Assembly (NCBI GenBank): GCA_002347685.1
Contig: DDWS01000033.1
Span: 19,818-83,817 of the forward strand
Reading direction: 5' to 3'
Source: Syntrophaceae bacterium UBA2280
GTDB taxonomy: Bacteria; Desulfobacterota; Syntrophia; Syntrophales; Smithellaceae
DNA: 64,000 nt
Position numbers and translations under genes: made by a program. This document shows, in pieces, positions 60,370 through 64,000 of the stretch. Each line of letters opens with the position of its first letter. The first letter of the stretch is position 1. The notes under the pieces are model-generated. The model was not told the DNA's origin. It was given only the letters and a program-made list of their open reading frames with translations, and made no database searches.

Positions 60370-60556
60370 CACATAAACCACCTGGTTTTATATAGGCAAA
60401 AAATGAAATTTCCTCTGTGATACGCGGCACACATTTGCCGGATAAGTCCGGTGCAGGGTGTCTGAGTCAGCGTGAAAACAGGATTTGATATGTAAGTTGT
60501 TGATAAAGGACGATAAACAGGCGCGCGGTCTTTCCGGGGAATCCCATTGACGCCGA

Positions 60557-60595
60557 TAAAAAAGGCCGCGTCCTTTTGGTCGGGGACGCGGCCTT
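60557..60595 (-). terminator. Intrinsic terminator after eno
   Basis: AAGGCCGCGTCC (60562-60573) pairs with GGACGCGGCCTT (60584-60595); the A-run at 60558-60563 is a U-run on the minus strand. Confidence 0.92.
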
Positions 60596-60612
60596 AACGG
60601 TTGTGCGAGAGA

Positions 60613-61926
60613 CTATTTTTTTCTGCCGGTTTTGGCCGGTTTTTTAATGTTGTAAAAAGCGGACATGCCGAGGTATCCGGCCGCGTCGCCAAGTTCTTCT
60701 TCGATGCGTATCAGCTGATTGTATTTGGCGAGTCTTTCCGTGCGGGAAAGTGATCCGCTTTTGATCTGCCCGCAGTTGGTTGCCACTGTGATGTCCGCCA
60801 TGAAGGTGTCTTCCGTCTCGCCGGAGCGATGGGAGACCACACAGGTATAACCGGCCTGCTTCGCGCGTTCCATTGTGTTGAGCGTTTCCGTCAGCGTTCC
60901 GATCTGGTTGAGCTTGATCAAAACGGAATTGGCCACGCCCATCTCAATGCCACGCTCCAGTCGTTTGACATTGGTGACAAAAAGATCATCGCCGACAATC
61001 TGAATTTTGCTTCCCAGTACATCGGTCATCAGCTTCCAGCCGGCCCAGTCATCTTCCGCCAGACCGTCCTCAATGGAAATAATGGGGTATTTGGCCACGA
61101 GGTCGGCGTAGAATTTCACCATGTCCTCGGCGGATTTCATCGGTTTGGCCTCCGCCGCCATGTTGTATTTCCCTTTTTCAAAGAAGGAACTTGCCGCCGA
61201 ATCCAGCGCGATCATGATGTCTTTTCCCGGTTTGTAATTCGCTTTTTCGATGGCTGTCATGATGAGCGAAAGCGCTTCTTCGTTGGATTTCAGATTGGGC
61301 GCGAAACCGCCTTCGTCGCCCACCGCCGTGTTGTAGCCTTTGGCTTTGAGCACGGATTTGAGCGCGTGGAAAACCTCTGCGTTCATGCGGATGGCTTCGG
61401 TAAAATTGGGAGCGCCCACCGGCATGATCATGAATTCCTGGATGTCCACGTTATTGTCGGCATGCTGCCCGCCGTTTAAAATGTTGGATTGGGGGATCGG
61501 CAGGTCTTTGGTGTTCACGCCGCCCAGGTAACGGTATAGCGGCAGACCGGAAATTTCCGCGCCCGCCTTTGCACAGGCCAGCGAGACGGCCAGGATGGCG
61601 TTGGCACCGAATTTTCCTTTGTTCTCCGTGCCGTCGAGCTCGATCATGGCATAGTCGATGTCGCGCTGGCGGCGGCAGTCCATGCCGATGATTTCCGGAC
61701 CGATTTTATGGAGGATATTTTTGACGGCGTTTTGAACGCCTTTTCCATTGTATCGTTTCTTGTTGCCATCCCGCAGCTCCAGCATTTCATGTTCACCGGT
61801 GGAAGCCCCCGATGGCACGGCCGCTCTGGTGGTAACGCCCGACAGGGTGCTGATTTCGGCTTCAACGGTGGGATTTCCGCGGGAATCCAGAATTTCTCTG
61901 GCGTGAATATTGATGATTTCCGGCAT
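60613..61926 (-). CDS. eno: Enolase
   Basis: Interconverts 2-phosphoglycerate and PEP. 437 residues from ATG 61926, with AAAGGAGG upstream; an in-frame extension to 61983 is not used. ILDSRGNPTVEAE, GGQHADNNVDIQEFMI, QIVGDDLFVTN and CVVSHRSGETED carry the Mg and catalytic residues. The C-terminus is a short basic tail (KKPAKTGRKK). Confidence 0.97.
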   Translation of the reverse strand: MPEIINIHAREILDSRGNPTVEAEISTLSGVTTRAAVPSGASTGEHEMLELRDGNKKRYNGKGVQNAVKNILHKIGPEIIGMDCRRQRDIDYAMIELDGTENKGKFGANAILAVSLACAKAGAEISGLPLYRYLGGVNTKDLPIPQSNILNGGQHADNNVDIQEFMIMPVGAPNFTEAIRMNAEVFHALKSVLKAKGYNTAVGDEGGFAPNLKSNEEALSLIMTAIEKANYKPGKDIMIALDSAASSFFEKGKYNMAAEAKPMKSAEDMVKFYADLVAKYPIISIEDGLAEDDWAGWKLMTDVLGSKIQIVGDDLFVTNVKRLERGIEMGVANSVLIKLNQIGTLTETLNTMERAKQAGYTCVVSHRSGETEDTFMADITVATNCGQIKSGSLSRTERLAKYNQLIRIEEELGDAAGYLGMSAFYNIKKPAKTGRKK

Positions 61927-61954
61927 ATAAAGACCTCCTTTTGCTTTGCCCCAA

Positions 61955-61983
61955 GCTATAACAGAGACACGTTTTGATTTCAA
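61955..61983 (-). promoter_or_regulatory. Candidate sigma-70 promoter for eno
   Basis: On the minus strand, TTGAAA (61983-61978) and TATAGC (61960-61955), spacer 17, about 29 bases before the ATG. Confidence 0.55.
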
Positions 61984-62072
61984 GGCGATTCATCGAACAG
62001 AGTCTTGTTTTCTGCCGGGAAGTCGGATAAGTGAAAATATTACATGAAACCAAAGGAAAATCCTGAAAAACC

Positions 62073-62840
62073 GTGAACGATGCAGCAGTCGAAAAAGGGA
62101 AAAACACCAGGCTTTTTTTTCATTTGAAAAAGTGGCTCGAAAAAGCCGTACTCGATTACAACATGATCGAAGCGGGCGACCGTGTGCTTATCGGCGTTTC
62201 GGGCGGAGCGGACAGCTTCGCGCTTTTGGATCTGCTCGATTCGCGCATGATATTTGTGCCGAAATTTGAATTCATCGCCGTCAATATCGACATGGGGTTT
62301 GATCCGGAATATCGCGCCTGCCGCGCGCTCGAGCAGTATTTTCAGGATCATCGCTACCCGTACGTGATCGAAAAGACGGATATCGGTCCTTTGTCACACA
62401 GCGATTTCAACCGGAAAAACCCGTGTTTTTTGTGTTCGCGCCTGCGGCGCAAAAGAATATTTGAAATTGCGGATGAAAAAGGCTGCAACAAGATTGCTTT
62501 TGCCCACCATCGTGACGATATTATCGAAACCCTGCTGATTAACCTGTTTTACGGACGCGAAATCAGCACGATGATGCCCAACCAGAGCATATTTGGCGGC
62601 AAACTCCACATTATCCGGCCTTTGGCTTATTTGCGGGAGGAACTGGTGAAAAAGTATGCTCGCGAGAGGCAGTTCCCCGCGGTCAAAAACGAATGTCCGA
62701 CCAGCGAGAATTCGCGGCGGAGTTATATTAAAAAGTTGTTAAACGATCTGGAAAAGGACAATCCCGACATCCGGCACAATATCTATACGGCCTTGAGCCA
62801 CGTCAAGTCCGACTACTTAATGTCGAAACCGAAAAAATAA
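62073..62840 (+). CDS. ttcA: TtcA-family tRNA thiolation protein
   Basis: 255 residues from GTG 62073. PP-loop ATPase with GVSGGADSFALLDLL. Cys in CFLCSRLRRKRIF and the later ECPTS are the three Cys expected to hold an Fe-S cluster. AFAHHRDDIIETLLIN is the second family motif. TtcA adds sulfur to C32 of certain tRNAs; the related TtuA group modifies other positions, so the exact target is not certain. Confidence 0.87.
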   Translation: MNDAAVEKGKNTRLFFHLKKWLEKAVLDYNMIEAGDRVLIGVSGGADSFALLDLLDSRMIFVPKFEFIAVNIDMGFDPEYRACRALEQYFQDHRYPYVIEKTDIGPLSHSDFNRKNPCFLCSRLRRKRIFEIADEKGCNKIAFAHHRDDIIETLLINLFYGREISTMMPNQSIFGGKLHIIRPLAYLREELVKKYARERQFPAVKNECPTSENSRRSYIKKLLNDLEKDNPDIRHNIYTALSHVKSDYLMSKPKK

Positions 62841-62875
62841 ATGGCTTTAACTGCATTTTAAGGTAAAATCGAACC

Positions 62876-63352
62876 ATGGCAAAAGAAAACACAGCGCAGA
62901 AACTCATCGCGTCCAATAAAACGGCGCATCTCAATTACGACATCAGCGACGTTTACGAAGCCGGGATGGTATTATCCGGCACGGAAGTCAAGGCGCTGCG
63001 CGCCGGCAAGGCCAATCTCAAAGACAGCTACGCCGTCGTGAAGGACGACGAAGTGTACCTGCGCGAGATGCACATCAGCCATTACGATCACGGCAACCGG
63101 GCTAATCACGAGCCCCTCCGGCCGCGTAAACTGCTTTTGCACAAGCGTGAAATCCGTAAACTCTACAGCAAGTCCCGGGAAAAAGGATTGGCGCTGGTGC
63201 CGCTGAAACTCTATTTCAAAAACGGGATCGTGAAAGTGGAGATCGGCATCGGTAAAGGCAAAAAGGTTTACGACCGCCGGGAAGACATTAAAAAGCGCGA
63301 GGAGCGACGCACCCTGTCGCGCGATTTCAAATCAAAGCAAATCAAAGTTTAA
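62876..63352 (+). CDS. smpB: SsrA-binding protein SmpB
   Basis: 158 residues. Partner of tmRNA in trans-translation. GTEVKALRAGKANLKDSYA, EMHISHYDHGN and the basic tail RTLSRDF are diagnostic. No tmRNA gene was seen within the 600 bases downstream. Confidence 0.97.
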   Translation: MAKENTAQKLIASNKTAHLNYDISDVYEAGMVLSGTEVKALRAGKANLKDSYAVVKDDEVYLREMHISHYDHGNRANHEPLRPRKLLLHKREIRKLYSKSREKGLALVPLKLYFKNGIVKVEIGIGKGKKVYDRREDIKKREERRTLSRDFKSKQIKV

Positions 63353-63422
63353 CGTTTGGCCTGTCTCAGAATGCGGCGGCTCACGGGCCGCAACCTGTCA
63401 ACAATCCGATGCGAGGAAGCCA

Positions 63423-63923
63423 ATGGAAGGAAGAAAAGTCAGCGACAGCAGAGTGGTCATGGCGCAGGTGATGAATCCTGAAAACGCCAATCCGGCAGGC
63501 AACATTCACGGCGGCGACATCATGAAACTGATCGACACGGCGGGGGGTGTTGCGGCCACAAGGCACGCGCGGGCGCATGTCGTCACTGCGTCTATCGACC
63601 GGCTGGACTTTCATCATCCCGTTTATGTGGGTGATTTCCTGATTCTCAAGGCCTCCGTCAATTATGTCGGGAAGACGTCCATGGAAGTCGGCGTCCGCGT
63701 GGAGGCCGAAAATGCGATTACGGGTGAAAAACGTCATACCGGTTCCGCCTATTTGACATTTGTCGCGCTCGATGCCAACAGGCGACCGATGCCGCTTCCG
63801 GCGCTGATTTTGGATACGGACGCTCAAAAACACAGAAATGCCGAGGCGGCGGAACGAAGGCAGATGCGGCTGGCCGAAAAAAGCAAAGAAAAGAAAAAGC
63901 ATGAAGCAGGCGGGTATTGTTGA
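63423..63923 (+). CDS. Hotdog-fold acyl-CoA thioesterase (YciA-like)
   Basis: 166 residues. Hydrolyses acyl-CoA to free acid and CoA. ANPAGNIHGGDIMKLIDTAGG has the conserved Asn/His-Gly-Gly and catalytic Asp of this family, and SIDRLDFHHPVYVGD follows. The last 35 residues are charged and helical and may be disordered. Consistent with the acyl-CoA genes at the start of the window but not linked to them. Substrate unknown. Confidence 0.92.
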   Translation: MEGRKVSDSRVVMAQVMNPENANPAGNIHGGDIMKLIDTAGGVAATRHARAHVVTASIDRLDFHHPVYVGDFLILKASVNYVGKTSMEVGVRVEAENAITGEKRHTGSAYLTFVALDANRRPMPLPALILDTDAQKHRNAEAAERRQMRLAEKSKEKKKHEAGGYC

Positions 63924-64000
63924 GGTGTTTTGTTTCGGCCCGATCCGTTATGTGAAAACGGGCGGGCTGTTTCCTTGTTAGTAGCAAATAGAAAAGTCCT

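Noticed and set aside
63353..64000. Expected tmRNA gene next to smpB
   Set aside because: The region holds the thioesterase gene and a short tail with no tRNA-like end; no tmRNA was found.

Overview
The window reads as chromosomal DNA of an anaerobic deltaproteobacterium, most likely a Syntrophus/Smithella-like member of the Desulfobacterota (inference from gene content, not from a marker-gene search). Supporting signs are CoA-linked fatty-acid oxidation genes, a giant BadF/HgdC-type activase, a ferredoxin-dependent 2-oxoacid oxidoreductase, a siroheme-decarboxylase-like protein, a PxxKW cysteine-rich protein and housekeeping gene order typical of that group. No phage, transposase, CRISPR array or rRNA was seen. 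Coding density is high and most genes look intact; the first gene is cut by the window edge.

Layout. 1-5.8 kb (+): acyl-CoA dehydrogenase (partial), acyl-CoA ligase, 3-hydroxyacyl-CoA dehydrogenase, then an OFA-type MFS carrier. 5.8-10.1 kb (-): 1436-residue activase/dehydratase-like protein. 10.3-16.9 kb (-): ahbB-like gene and hemL, a nucleotide-sugar operon (UDP-HexNAc dehydrogenase, gmd, fcl), then atpZ-atpI-atpB. atpE sits alone on the + strand at 17 kb, followed by a 285-bp cluster of interspersed repeats. 17.8-21.9 kb (-): GGQ release-factor-like protein, ACT protein, four-subunit 2-oxoacid:ferredoxin oxidoreductase, NusG paralogue. 22-24.7 kb: FAD dehydrogenase and ribD, convergent and overlapping. 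24.8-31.4 kb (+): a type IV pilus locus, with a GEMM (cyclic dinucleotide) riboswitch before the prepilin peptidase and a sigma-54 promoter before the minor pilins and PilY1.

31.5-39.5 kb (+): argS, SPOR protein, ffh-rpsP-khpA-rimM-trmD-SPOUT methyltransferase-rplS-rnhB-yraN. 39.5-41.9 kb (-): UDP-glucose dehydrogenase and UDP-glucuronate decarboxylase, together a UDP-xylose pathway. 42-46 kb (+): rsmI, then a compact set of poorly characterised envelope genes (helical protein, FlgT-like protein, GNA1162-like lipoprotein, FecR-domain protein with an 18-bp tandem repeat) leading into pgsA and tRNA-Val(GAC). 46.3-53.6 kb (+): thrS-infC-rpmI-rplT-pheS-pheT-ihfA-merR, with infC apparently starting at AUA. 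53.6-64 kb: PxxKW protein (-), PTS IID-HPr-EI and plsB-like acyltransferase (+), a small outer-membrane-like protein and enolase (-), ttcA-like, smpB and a hotdog thioesterase (+).

How the parts fit. The first three genes activate and oxidise fatty or aromatic-derived acyl-CoA; the thioesterase and acyltransferase also handle acyl groups; the oxidoreductase links 2-oxoacids to ferredoxin. Two sugar-nucleotide operons supply GDP-fucose, UDP-HexNAcA, UDP-GlcA and UDP-xylose for surface polysaccharide, but no glycosyltransferase is in the window. The pilus locus carries RNA-level and promoter-level control signals. Much of the rest is translation and RNA-modification machinery. Product names come from recognising motifs by eye, since no database search was possible.
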